DNA of 64,000 nucleotides from DATLMR01 sp035634255 (lineage in GTDB: Bacteria > Acidobacteriota > Blastocatellia > UBA7656): the NCBI GenBank assembly GCA_035634255.1, contig DASQDI010000107.1, forward strand, positions 27,552 through 91,551, given 5' to 3'. Of the stretch, positions 25,243 through 34,328 are shown piece after piece (position 1 is the first letter of the stretch; each line of letters begins with the position of its first letter). Below the pieces are notes generated by a model. The model was not told the origin of the DNA, did no database searches, and worked only from the letters and a program-made list of their open reading frames with translations. Made by a program: the position numbers and the translations under genes.

Positions 25243-26787
25243 ATGTTCAAACAGCCTTCTTTCGGCGAGATGGAGGTGACTCTGGAACAGCCCGCCCGCG
25301 CCGTCGAGCCGGACGGCCCATTCAGAGTTGTTATTCTAGGAGATTTCACGGGCCGAGCCAACCGCCCGCCCGCGGCGCGAGGGGCGGGCCTCGCCCGCCG
25401 CGCGCCTGTCGAGATTGACCGGGACAATTTCGACGACGTGATGTCGAAGCTCTCGGTCGAGCTCACCCTCCCGATCCCCGATGACGATGGCTCCCGGTTC
25501 ACTATCAGGTTCCGCGAGCTTGAAGACTTTCACCCCGACAGCCTGCTCGAAAAGGTGGAGCTGTTTCAGGCCCTCAGGCGGAAGCGGAAAGAGCTTAAAG
25601 ACCCGCGCACCTTTTCAGAGGCCGCCTCGGAGATGCGGGGATGGGCCGACGCTCAGCCCGATTCTCAAACGACCCGGCCGCCGCGCCCCGCGCCGGCCGC
25701 GGATGCTCAGCCCGGCGGCAATCTGCTCGATCAGATATTGCAGAAAGCTGATGAAGGGGGCCCCGACGCGGCCCCGCCTCAGACATTCGACGACCTGCAA
25801 TCCATGCTGCGGAAGGTAGTGAAGCCATACCTGGTCTCGGGCGATGAAGGAGAGCAGAAGAGGCTGGTGGCGCGCATAGACGAAGCCATAGGGGACCTGA
25901 TGCGCGCGATCCTGAGCCATCCCGATTTCAAGGCGCTTGAGGCCGGCTGGCGAGCCCTCTACTTTCTCGCGCGGAATCTTGAGACGGGGAGCGACCTCAA
26001 GCTTTACCTGCTGGACGCATCGAAAGCAGAACTGGCTGAGGACCTTGCGTCCTCCGACGACCTGACGAGGGCCGGCCTTTACGGGCTGCTCGTAGAGCAG
26101 GCGGTCAACACTCCGGGGGCCGACCCGTGGTCGCTCATCGTGGGGGATTACCGCTTCGGGCCGACCCGCGAAGAGGCGGAGACTCTGGGCCGGATGGCGA
26201 GGATCGCGCGGCAGGCGGGCGCGCCCTTCATCTCCGGCGCGAGCCCGCTCGTGTGCGGGTGGGACTCGTTCGCCGAGCCTCCCGACCCCCGCGAGTCCAA
26301 GTCGAATACCGAAGATGATGACGCCTCCTCTTGGGCCGCGCTCAGAAGGCTCGACGCGGCCGAGTACGTCGGCCTCGCCCTGCCGCGCTTCCTGCTCAGA
26401 CTGCCCTACGGGGCGGAGACCGAGCCCGTCACTCAGTTCGACTTCGAGGAGATGCCGGGCGCGCCCTCGCACGAGGACTACCTGTGGGGCAACCCGGCCT
26501 ACGCATGCGCTTACCTAATGGCGAGAGCTTTCGAAGAGTACGGCTGGGACTTCAAGCCCGGCGTCATTCGCGACATCGAGAATCTGCCTCTGCACACGTA
26601 CGAGGAGGGCGGGCAGCATAAGGCGAAACCCTGCGCGGAAACCCTGATGACCGAGAGGGCCGCCGAGTCGATCATCGAAAGGGGAATAATGGCCCTGGCC
26701 TCGATCAAGGACCGGGACGCGGTCCGCCTCCTGCGCTTCCAGTCCATCTCCGACCCTCCCTCGCCTCTCGCCGGGCGGTGGGGGTAG
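25243..26787 (+). CDS. Natural TssB-TssC fusion: paralogous T6SS sheath-like protein
   Basis: In this 514-residue protein residues 27-120 match TssB/VipA (FRVVILGDFTG ... EIDRDNFDDVMSKL ... FRELEDFHPDSLLEKVELF). A Pro/Ala-rich linker of about 60 residues follows. Residues 180-505 match TssC/VipB (HPDFKALEAGWRALYFLARN, DPWSLIVGDYRFG, GAPFISGASPLVCGWDSF, LPYGAETEP, YLWGNPAYA). Both halves can be aligned with the separate tssB and tssC genes of the same island. The last 120-150 residues of TssC, which include strands exchanged between sheath subunits, are absent. It is probably cytoplasmic. It might cap, nucleate or regulate the sheath; that is inference. It is encoded opposite to the main cluster, with its own promoter. 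Confidence 0.82.
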   Translation: MFKQPSFGEMEVTLEQPARAVEPDGPFRVVILGDFTGRANRPPAARGAGLARRAPVEIDRDNFDDVMSKLSVELTLPIPDDDGSRFTIRFRELEDFHPDSLLEKVELFQALRRKRKELKDPRTFSEAASEMRGWADAQPDSQTTRPPRPAPAADAQPGGNLLDQILQKADEGGPDAAPPQTFDDLQSMLRKVVKPYLVSGDEGEQKRLVARIDEAIGDLMRAILSHPDFKALEAGWRALYFLARNLETGSDLKLYLLDASKAELAEDLASSDDLTRAGLYGLLVEQAVNTPGADPWSLIVGDYRFGPTREEAETLGRMARIARQAGAPFISGASPLVCGWDSFAEPPDPRESKSNTEDDDASSWAALRRLDAAEYVGLALPRFLLRLPYGAETEPVTQFDFEEMPGAPSHEDYLWGNPAYACAYLMARAFEEYGWDFKPGVIRDIENLPLHTYEEGGQHKAKPCAETLMTERAAESIIERGIMALASIKDRDAVRLLRFQSISDPPSPLAGRWG

Positions 26788-26814
26788 AGGGGCTCCCCCG
26801 CGCATGGAAATCTT

Positions 26815-28554
26815 ATGAATGATATTAAGAGCCGAATCCCACTCCCCCCGGAGCAGTTGTTCAACCGGATAAAGCTGCCGGCCCGGCGCGACGTTCAGGA
26901 ATCTATACAGGGCGTTTCCGTCAACCTCAGCATAGTTCAGGACTTCATGCCTCTGTCGGAAAGCCTTGAGTGGGAGTTGAGTGACCTCTACTGGGCGACC
27001 GAAGGCCTGCTGCCCTTCACCGGCAACGACGTGCCCTTCATCATCAATAATAATGGCCGCCTGTCCGAAGACGCGGCCGCCATCCTGTACGCGAATTGCG
27101 CCGAGTCGGAGTCGCTCGGTGATCGGATCGACGTGCTTGAGCTCGGGGGAGGCACGGGCCTGTTCGCCCGGTATTTTCTCGACGCATTCCGCATCATATG
27201 CGAGCAGGAGGGGCGCGATTTTTACGAGCGGCTCGTCTACCACGCCTCGGACCACTCGCACCGCACCGCCGAGCAGTGGGTAGAGCGCGGCCTCTTCGCG
27301 GGGCATGACGGCCATGTGATCGTGGGTACCTGCGACGCCACGAAGCCGTCGAATTTCAGAACTCTCGACGGCCCCGAGATTCACCCGGAAAACCTGCGGG
27401 CGATCTTCGCCAATTACGTGCTCGACGTTCTCCCCTCAGCCATCGTGCGCGCGGCCCCTTCCGGCCCGGAGCAGATGTGCATCCGCACACACATCTCGGA
27501 CCAGGCGACTCTCGCCAACCGTTACCCGCGGTTCAGTCTCGCGGACGTGCGGGCGCTCGCCGCCTCGAAAGCGCCGGAGGAGCGGGCGCGCCTGCTCCCG
27601 ATCCTCAACCTCTTCGACTTCGAGTCCGCCTTTCGGCCCGTCGCGGGAGGCGGCCTGCCCTACCTGAACGAGGCCCTGTCATTCGACAGTTCAATCGAGC
27701 GGGTGGTCCTGAATTACGGGGCGATTGAGTGCCTCGAAGGGTGCATGCGGGCGCTCGGGCGCGAGGGCTTCGTGCTCGTCAACGACTACGGGCCGGTCGA
27801 GCGCGAGCAGGCCGCCGGGCACGCATCGATGCAAAGGTTCGGCTCGTCAATAGCCGTGGGCATCAACTTCCCCTTCCTCGAAAATCACTTCAATAAAAAC
27901 GGGATGGCGGTGGTGAAGGCCGAAGGGGACGAGGCGCGGCCGATCCACACGAGGCTCGTCTGCAAATCCGAGACGCCGCAAACGCGGGAGGCGTTCCGGC
28001 ACCGCTTCGGCAAGGCTGCTCAGGAGCACTTCGAATCCCCCTCGGAAGAAGCCCGTCGGCATGCGGCGGCGGGCCGCCTCAACGAGGCGCTCGACAGCTA
28101 CCGCGTCGCCCTCGAAAGGAACCCCCGCAACTGGCACTTGATCGGGGAGGTCAGCGAATTCGTCGCCCTGCAACTGAAAGATTTTCAGGCCGGGCTTGAA
28201 TTGATCCGGGCGGCCATCGACCTGAACCCGTGGTACAGCACGTGGCTGTGGAACGTGCTCGGCGACTGCCTCTTCTGCCTGAACCGGTTCGACGACGCGC
28301 ACGAAGCCTACTTGCAGGCGCAGAGAATCAATCCCGACGACGTGCGGACGAATTACAACCTGGCTTACACCTACCTTCAATTCGGGTCTTGCAGGGAGGC
28401 TCTTGAGGCGACGGCGCGAGGCCTCGCGAATGATCCGCTCGGGGCGTACCGCGAGCGGTTGCTGAACAAGCAGCAGGAGATTCTCGCGGCGATCTCGGCG
28501 CGGTGGGTGGGCGAGCAGGACCGCATGTTCAAACGGGCTTCGATATACACCTGA
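26815..28554 (+). CDS. MidA-like SAM-dependent methyltransferase fused to TPR repeats
   Basis: This is a 579-residue protein. Residues about 105-340 have a methyltransferase fold with motif I VLELGGGTGLFARYFLDAF, an acidic loop (YHASDHSHRTAEQW) and IFANYVLDVLP, reminiscent of the MidA/DUF185 arginine methyltransferase family. Residues about 395-560 form TPR helices (HAAAGRLNEALDSYRVALER, ALEATARGLANDPLGAYRER). The gene starts 27 nt after the TssB-TssC fusion, so they are probably one transcription unit and perhaps one complex. TPRs suggest binding to a protein partner. The methylated target is unknown. A weak ribosome binding site leaves the start slightly uncertain. Confidence 0.7.
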   Translation: MNDIKSRIPLPPEQLFNRIKLPARRDVQESIQGVSVNLSIVQDFMPLSESLEWELSDLYWATEGLLPFTGNDVPFIINNNGRLSEDAAAILYANCAESESLGDRIDVLELGGGTGLFARYFLDAFRIICEQEGRDFYERLVYHASDHSHRTAEQWVERGLFAGHDGHVIVGTCDATKPSNFRTLDGPEIHPENLRAIFANYVLDVLPSAIVRAAPSGPEQMCIRTHISDQATLANRYPRFSLADVRALAASKAPEERARLLPILNLFDFESAFRPVAGGGLPYLNEALSFDSSIERVVLNYGAIECLEGCMRALGREGFVLVNDYGPVEREQAAGHASMQRFGSSIAVGINFPFLENHFNKNGMAVVKAEGDEARPIHTRLVCKSETPQTREAFRHRFGKAAQEHFESPSEEARRHAAAGRLNEALDSYRVALERNPRNWHLIGEVSEFVALQLKDFQAGLELIRAAIDLNPWYSTWLWNVLGDCLFCLNRFDDAHEAYLQAQRINPDDVRTNYNLAYTYLQFGSCREALEATARGLANDPLGAYRERLLNKQQEILAAISARWVGEQDRMFKRASIYT

Positions 28555-28575
28555 GGCGCGGCGGGGCCCTGGCGG

Positions 28576-29739
28576 TTACGGCACCGGCTTCCAGTTCTTC
28601 CAGCCCGTGTCGGCGAGTTCGAAGTCGGCCTTGAGCGCCTTCTGCATCGCCGCCACCTCTTCCTGTTTTATGTCCGTCTCAAGGACCGGCTTGAATTGTT
28701 TAAACTCCTTGCTGTTCGGCCCGGCCTTCATGGCCGCGGACTTGAGCTGCTCGGTCCGCGCCTGGGCGATCATCGCTTTCGTAACGGTCGCCGCCCCCGC
28801 CCATATCTGCTTCGCGGTCCCGACGGTGTACAGCTTGCCTTTGAGCCCGAGGTCCGACTTGTATTGATTCGGCTTGCCCGGCTGCGCCCCCCAGTTCATC
28901 TTGCCCTCCGAGTTGAGCAGAGCGGCGAGCGAGCGGGCCACGCTCACGAGGTCCTGGTTGTACGCCTGAAGGTGGATGGCGTCCCACATGCCGATGGCGA
29001 ACAGGCCCGGCGCGCCGTCCACGGCCACGCCGTTGCGGGCCAGCCACAACGCCGACGCTTTCGCGCCATGCGCCTTCGTCAGCTTGTTGAGCCAGTAATC
29101 ATCCTTCACGATGCTGCCGTCGCCCTTGACCCACTGGAAATCCTTGAAGCCGATGTCGACGGCGCGGCCGAAATTGTGATTGCTCTCGCCCGGCCCGGCC
29201 TTCGTCGTGGCGGGGTTGAGCCCGGCCTGCTTCGCGAAAGTCCTGCGGGCCCCGGCCGGGGCGATCCACAGGGCGATCTTGTGAGTCTCGTACATCTGCT
29301 GCACGAGGACGGCCACTTTACCGCGGAAGGTGGCCTCAAGTTCCACGGTCGCGCTTATCGCGTCCTTGCTCGCCTTCGACTCGGCTTCCGTCGCGCCGAT
29401 GTAGACGGTCTTCGTGCCCTCTATCACCCTCATCTCCTTGTGCGTGGCCGGGAGCAGTTCAGCGAGCTTCTTGATGGTGAGGCCATCCTTGTTGATGGTG
29501 CCCGATTTTTCCAGCGCGGCCTTCGCGTCTTTGATGTCCGGCGGCGCGGCCAGTTTATAATCGGCCTGAAACGACGAGATCGCGGCCTTCGTGTCCTTGC
29601 CGTACGCGCCGTCGTAATTGCTCGAAAGGTACGGGGCGTTCTTGGCATTCTTGACGACGCGGAGCATCGCCTGAACCAGCGCCACGTCATGCGTGTTGTT
29701 CTTCGCGCCTTCGCCGACGCTGTCCTTTATATCCGGCAT
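28576..29739 (-). CDS. VanY/M15-like peptidase with peptidoglycan-binding domain, candidate T6SS effector
   Basis: This is a 387-residue protein without signal peptide. Residues about 5-95 form a PG_binding_1-like helical domain (VALVQAMLRVV ... DGAYGKDTKAAISSFQADY). Residues about 130-260 form an M15 D-Ala-D-Ala carboxypeptidase-like domain with the zinc motif SNHNFGRAVD (His188, Asp195) and a distal His256 in MWDAIHLQ. Enzymes of this type cut peptidoglycan stem peptides. A peptidoglycan hydrolase lacking an export signal and encoded at the end of a VgrG-Rhs effector block fits a T6SS antibacterial effector. The upstream secreted protein could be its periplasmic protector. This is inference from motifs and position. 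Confidence 0.75.
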   Translation of the reverse strand: MPDIKDSVGEGAKNNTHDVALVQAMLRVVKNAKNAPYLSSNYDGAYGKDTKAAISSFQADYKLAAPPDIKDAKAALEKSGTINKDGLTIKKLAELLPATHKEMRVIEGTKTVYIGATEAESKASKDAISATVELEATFRGKVAVLVQQMYETHKIALWIAPAGARRTFAKQAGLNPATTKAGPGESNHNFGRAVDIGFKDFQWVKGDGSIVKDDYWLNKLTKAHGAKASALWLARNGVAVDGAPGLFAIGMWDAIHLQAYNQDLVSVARSLAALLNSEGKMNWGAQPGKPNQYKSDLGLKGKLYTVGTAKQIWAGAATVTKAMIAQARTEQLKSAAMKAGPNSKEFKQFKPVLETDIKQEEVAAMQKALKADFELADTGWKNWKPVP

Positions 29740-29849
29740 ATCGGAATCCTCACCAGGTAGACGGAAAAGCCTTCGAGGGCAAAGCCTCGGGATATTTTGT
29801 CAGGGTGCAAGATAAGACGTAAGAGCCCCCGCAGTCAAGCGCCCGGCAC

Positions 29850-30818
29850 TCACTGCAACCTCGTAACTTTCGGATCCAGACCGGGGGCGCAGCCCGTTAT
29901 CTTCTTCAAGGTCCTGTCCGCGTCCCGCTCGTTCGAGGTAACGGCGGCGACGATTATCTTCCCCGCGTACTGGGAGAGCCCCTCGGCCCTCAACACGATG
30001 AATCCTTCGAGGCACTCCATGTTATCCGAAGCCGCGCGGCGGGCCTCCGCGACCGAGCCATAGGCCCCGGCGACGACGGCGAAGACCGGCGGAAGAGTGG
30101 CCGCCGCGCTCAACTCGTCGAGGCTGTTCCTCCGCGCGTTCCAGCGGTACGAAGTGATTTCCAGAGAGTCGGGCTCCTCGTCGGACGGGTAGGAGAAGCC
30201 CTTGAAGAACCTGATCTCCTGCGCGCCGTCTTTCGAATCCCCGACACCGACGTTAGACCAGGTCGGCCCTTCGCCCTCGGAGCCGGTCCACGCCCGGACG
30301 AGTCGCCTGCCCTGCGCGACGAAGAGGTAGTGGCGTCTCTTCAAATGCTCGAAGCCCGCCCTCTGGTGCACGAGCAGCCCTCTCAGGCCGGGGGCGAGGC
30401 CCACGGGGCGCGCGGCCACAGACACGACTTCCTGCGCCGAGCCGATGTCCCACATGGGGATTTCAGCAAGCTCTTCGAGCGGGTCGCCCGCCCCGAACCC
30501 GTTATCGACCTCCGCTTTCGAGATGTCGCCCGGCCCGGCATTCCAATCCAGGTTGAGCGTCGAGTAGACCCGCTTCCCCTCGACCAGCCTGACCTGAACC
30601 GGGCAATCCTTCCTCGCGCAGGGCGCGACCGACAGCTCGTAACTCAGGCCGCCCTCCGGTTTCACTTTGAAGGTGGATAAGACTACGCGGGCGCGCGAAG
30701 CCTTCGGAGTTTTTTGCGCGCCCGCCTCTTCGACGAGGCCGAACGAGAGGAAGAAAAAAGCGAGCAACAGGCAGGCGGAGAGTGTGTGAGCCCGGTTAAT
30801 CGATGAGCGACTCTTCAT
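29850..30818 (-). CDS. Exported protein with SPOR-like C-terminus, possible effector-protection protein
   Basis: This is a 322-residue protein. The ATG at 30818 is preferred because GAGGTG precedes it and it begins a signal peptide (MKSRSSINRAHTLSACLLLA, cleavage near AGA). The middle part is beta-rich with no recognised domain. The last 80 residues (FAVVAGAYGSVAEARRAASD ... LKKITGCAPGLDPKVT) resemble a SPOR peptidoglycan-binding domain. It lies between the Rhs immunity-like gene and the M15 peptidase gene. A periplasmic wall-binding protein next to a wall-degrading candidate effector suggests immunity, but a structural role is equally possible. Confidence 0.5.
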   Translation of the reverse strand: MKSRSSINRAHTLSACLLLAFFFLSFGLVEEAGAQKTPKASRARVVLSTFKVKPEGGLSYELSVAPCARKDCPVQVRLVEGKRVYSTLNLDWNAGPGDISKAEVDNGFGAGDPLEELAEIPMWDIGSAQEVVSVAARPVGLAPGLRGLLVHQRAGFEHLKRRHYLFVAQGRRLVRAWTGSEGEGPTWSNVGVGDSKDGAQEIRFFKGFSYPSDEEPDSLEITSYRWNARRNSLDELSAAATLPPVFAVVAGAYGSVAEARRAASDNMECLEGFIVLRAEGLSQYAGKIIVAAVTSNERDADRTLKKITGCAPGLDPKVTRLQ

Positions 30819-30840
30819 AAAACACCTCGAAGACAGATCA

Positions 30841-31260
30841 CTACCAATCAAAAAGCCGTACGGGATTAAGCGCGTACGTGTCCGTCACTTCGCCGTACTC
30901 GGTGAAGACCCGGAAGGGCTGCCTCTTCAGAAATGGCATCAGCAGCGCCGAGATCTGCTCTATCACCGGTTCCGGCGCGTTCTGCTCCACGAGGATGTAA
31001 GCGGGAGTGATTTGAAGATGGCCGACCGACCCGAGGAACCGCTCATACGAATTTCCGGCGCCCGTCCAGTCGCGGACCCTGTCGGCCTGGTCCGCGTTCG
31101 AGCAGACGAGGTAAACGCTCTCGCTCGTGGGGCCGCGGAGGCCGAACCGTTCGCCCGGCAATTTAACGACCGTGTTTAGACTCTCCACTTTCGAGATCAC
31201 GTCCGTAACGTCGAACTTCTCATCCTCTGTTTTAGGGCGGATGCCAAAAGAATCAAGCAT
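30841..31260 (-). CDS. Probable immunity protein for the Rhs toxin
   Basis: This 139-residue cytoplasmic protein has no family I recognise (MLDSFGIRPKTEDEKF start; segment SESVYLVCSNADQADRVRDW). It begins 13 nt after the Rhs stop codon with CGGAG as ribosome binding site. A small orphan gene directly downstream of an Rhs variable tip is the standard arrangement of toxin and immunity. The assignment rests on position only. Confidence 0.55.
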   Translation of the reverse strand: MLDSFGIRPKTEDEKFDVTDVISKVESLNTVVKLPGERFGLRGPTSESVYLVCSNADQADRVRDWTGAGNSYERFLGSVGHLQITPAYILVEQNAPEPVIEQISALLMPFLKRQPFRVFTEYGEVTDTYALNPVRLFDW

Positions 31261-31273
31261 GATTCGCTCCGAT

Positions 31274-34249
31274 CTATTTCCCCATAGGGACGTGCGTGCC
31301 GTTGACCCAGTTGGCTTTGAGATAAGCCTCCCCTTCCGGCGTGCCGGGCGTGACCCCCGGCGGGTAGACCAGCTGACCCGGAGTGCTCGGCATGGCTTCG
31401 GTGCCGTCCACCTTGAATGCCTCGTTGCCGAAGCCAGTGTCGCCCGCCGGGTCTTTCTTCACGTATTTGGTCCCGTGAGGCTCCTTCATGTGAGGCATGT
31501 TCGGGGCCGCGTCCGGGAAGCCGTCGGGCTTGAGGCGTACGACTCCCCCGTCCGCATTCTCGTAGAAGACCATCCTGTAAGGGGTGACGGGCTTCTTCGT
31601 GACCGGGTCTATGGTCTGCACCTGCTCGGTCTTCACCCACTTGCCGTCGGACGAGACGGTCTTCCCATCGGGGGTCGTCTTCCAGCCGCCCTTGCCGGCA
31701 AGCTCCTTATCGATCTGGCCGAAAGACTTGTTCTCTATGTTTACGTCCCTGACCGACGCGCCCTGCTCGCCTTTGTAGAACTTCTCAAGGGCTTCCTTCG
31801 CCTTGTCGTCGAGCCCCTTGAATTTCTTTGACGCCCTCTCTAATGCCTCTTTCCCCAGTTTTTCGAGCGCCTCCTGGCCCCTCTTGAAGACCTTGTCGCC
31901 GACCGTCTTGACGAGCTTCTTAACGCCGGGGATCTTCCCCAGCCCGAGCAGGAGCACGTCGACGACTATCGCTATGCCGGCGGCCCTGATCGCGCACTCG
32001 ACACAGGGCTCGGAGCCCCTGCGGTTTTGCTCGATCATCGTCCCGGCGAATGCGCCCACCGCCCCGCCGATCAGCCCACCCACGAATAACCCGACCGGCC
32101 CCCCGGCGAGCGCCCCGATTGAGCTGCCCAGCCCGGTCAGGCCGCCTTCCACGGCTCCGGCGACGGGGTCGCCACCCGTCGCCGCGGAGACGCCCGCGCC
32201 GACCGCCGCCCCGATGAGGGTCCCGGCCGCGACTATTCCCGCCGCTATGAGCAGCGGCGCAATCGTCCCCAGAGGGTCCGCGCGGTTCCAGGGGTCGTTG
32301 CGGGCGTAGCTGTAATTCGTGGCCTCCCACTGGTACCACTTCGGGTCCCGTGAGAGGTATGACTTCAGGTAAGGGCTGTAGTACCGCGCGTGGTTGTAGT
32401 GCAGCCCCGTCTCTTCGTCGTAGTAATGGCCGATCAGACGCCACGGCTGCCGCACCTGCGCCTGCTCCACCTTCGCCATGCCGAACGAGTCGTACACGGC
32501 CCGCCAGACCACTTTGCCGTCCGAGTCGTAAACTCGGATTACGGCACCGCGCGCGTCCGTCTGGGTCCAGTAGGTGCGCCCGTTCTCGCGGAAGGCGAGG
32601 GGCGTCACGCCGTCGGGGACGAAGAGGTAATCGCGGCGGACCGCCTGCGCGTCCGGCTGCTCCTGAAACTCTTCCCACAGCAGTTGATGCCCCGTCCACC
32701 CATAGCGCCACGACGAAGTGCCGTCCGTCTTCGTGAGCCTGCGGCCGAAAGCGTCGTAGGTGAACCGGAGCACCCTGTCTTTAACGCGGGCCTCACGCAG
32801 AGTGCCGTCGGGCGAGAACCTGCATTCGATCCAGCCCTTCTCGCTCGGCAGGCGCAGCATGTTGCCCCGGCGGTCGTAGCTGATTCGGTCCGGGCCGTGG
32901 CTCAAGGGCTCGTCCATCAGCCCGACGGAGATCGAGGCCGCCCCGTGGCCGGTCAGGTTCCCCTTCTCGTCGTAGTTGTAGCTGGTGAGGGGCTTGCCCG
33001 TCTGCGCGTCTATCTCGAACCGGATGCGGCTCTCCGCGTCGTAATTGAACCGCCTTGAAACCCGCTCCTGCGGCCGATTCCCCCACGAGTCGGTGTTCTG
33101 TACGAGCCGCTCGGACTCGTCGTACCCGTACGACTGCTCGCACAGAGTTCGGCCATACTTGTCGAGGACGTAGGCGCGGCCCAGACGCCCGACCTCCGGG
33201 TACTCGTGCCGCTCGACGCTCCCATTGCCGTAGCGAATCTCCGAGATCGTCCCCGCCGAGGAGTAGACGAAGCTGTTGCGCCTCCCCTCCCAGTCCTTGA
33301 TCATGCTGATGCGGCCGTCGGGGTCGTACTCGTATTCGATCTTCTGGTCGTGAGGCGTGACGAGAGAAGTGAGCCGCCCGTCCGGGTCGTAGGCGTACCG
33401 GACCGCCCCCCTCGAAGTCTGCTCGGAGAGAGGGTTGCCCGCCCCGTCGAACGTGTGGGCTATGCGGTCGTATTCGTTGCGGGCAGAGAGCAGGTTCCCG
33501 CGGTCGTCGAATTCATATTCGACCTTCGAGCCGTCCCCCCACGTCACGGTCGAGATCACCTGCCGCTCGTTCAACGCCTGAACGACCTTCCCGCCGTCAC
33601 GCGCGATTATGGTCGCCGCGTTCGACTCGGGGTCGAAGGAATATTTTTCGCGCGTGCCATCCGGGTAGATGATCGCTTCGAGCTTGCCATCTTCGTCGGT
33701 CTCGTAAATGGTCGTGTGCCCCAGAGGGTCCGTGATCGACAACAGCCGCCCGTCCTCGCGCCGGTTGTACCGCGTCGTCGCGCCCGCGCGGTCCGTTATG
33801 GCGACCAGTTGTCCCGTAGGGCCGTACGAGAGGCGCAGCTCTCTCTGGTCGGGATACCGGGCCGACAGCAGGCGATTATCGGCGTCGTACTCGACCGAAT
33901 ACTCATAAAGCCCCGGCCGGCGCCACAGGCGAATGTTGCCCCGCTCGTCGAGGCGCGTCTCCACGCGCTGGCCTCCGGGGTAGACGATTGCTGAGAGGTG
34001 GTCCTCGGCGTCGTGCTCGAACCTGTACACCGCGCCTGAAGGGGTCGTCAGCTTTTCGGGGAGCCCGTCGGGTTGGAAGGCGAGGCGCGTCTTGAACTCG
34101 CGCGCGTCCTTGATGACGACATCGCCGGAGGCCGCGTCGCGTTCGGCCGCGGCTCCCTTAGATTGCAGGTCGCGCAGCATGCGATCCGGGATTCGCGCCC
34201 GCGTCGGGGCGCGAAATACTTCCATCTGCTTGTGCCGAATCTTTAGCAT
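31274..34249 (-). CDS. Rhs-repeat polymorphic toxin with unidentified C-terminal domain
   Basis: This is a 991-residue protein. Residues about 60-640 contain many YD/Rhs repeats (YDRRGNMLRLPSEKG; YEYDPDGRISMIKDW). The Rhs core ends with GLHYNHARYYSPYLKSYLSR and the junction YARNDPWNRADPLG near residue 661. The variable C-terminus (330 residues) starts with two or three Gly/Ala-rich membrane-like segments (662-745), then a Lys/Glu helical stretch, then a 150-residue toxin candidate containing ENADGGVVRLKPDGFPD and PHMKEPHGTKYV. The toxin fold was not recognised. The Rhs shell should encapsulate the toxin for delivery on the VgrG/PAAR spike encoded just upstream. The start has only a weak ribosome binding site. 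Confidence 0.85.
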   Translation of the reverse strand: MLKIRHKQMEVFRAPTRARIPDRMLRDLQSKGAAAERDAASGDVVIKDAREFKTRLAFQPDGLPEKLTTPSGAVYRFEHDAEDHLSAIVYPGGQRVETRLDERGNIRLWRRPGLYEYSVEYDADNRLLSARYPDQRELRLSYGPTGQLVAITDRAGATTRYNRREDGRLLSITDPLGHTTIYETDEDGKLEAIIYPDGTREKYSFDPESNAATIIARDGGKVVQALNERQVISTVTWGDGSKVEYEFDDRGNLLSARNEYDRIAHTFDGAGNPLSEQTSRGAVRYAYDPDGRLTSLVTPHDQKIEYEYDPDGRISMIKDWEGRRNSFVYSSAGTISEIRYGNGSVERHEYPEVGRLGRAYVLDKYGRTLCEQSYGYDESERLVQNTDSWGNRPQERVSRRFNYDAESRIRFEIDAQTGKPLTSYNYDEKGNLTGHGAASISVGLMDEPLSHGPDRISYDRRGNMLRLPSEKGWIECRFSPDGTLREARVKDRVLRFTYDAFGRRLTKTDGTSSWRYGWTGHQLLWEEFQEQPDAQAVRRDYLFVPDGVTPLAFRENGRTYWTQTDARGAVIRVYDSDGKVVWRAVYDSFGMAKVEQAQVRQPWRLIGHYYDEETGLHYNHARYYSPYLKSYLSRDPKWYQWEATNYSYARNDPWNRADPLGTIAPLLIAAGIVAAGTLIGAAVGAGVSAATGGDPVAGAVEGGLTGLGSSIGALAGGPVGLFVGGLIGGAVGAFAGTMIEQNRRGSEPCVECAIRAAGIAIVVDVLLLGLGKIPGVKKLVKTVGDKVFKRGQEALEKLGKEALERASKKFKGLDDKAKEALEKFYKGEQGASVRDVNIENKSFGQIDKELAGKGGWKTTPDGKTVSSDGKWVKTEQVQTIDPVTKKPVTPYRMVFYENADGGVVRLKPDGFPDAAPNMPHMKEPHGTKYVKKDPAGDTGFGNEAFKVDGTEAMPSTPGQLVYPPGVTPGTPEGEAYLKANWVNGTHVPMGK

Positions 34250-34328
34250 AACTCTATTATGAACGGGTCACCGCTGAAGCCTGTGGAGCCGGAGCTTTAT
34301 CAGATCAACCGGGCCGGGTGATCGACCC

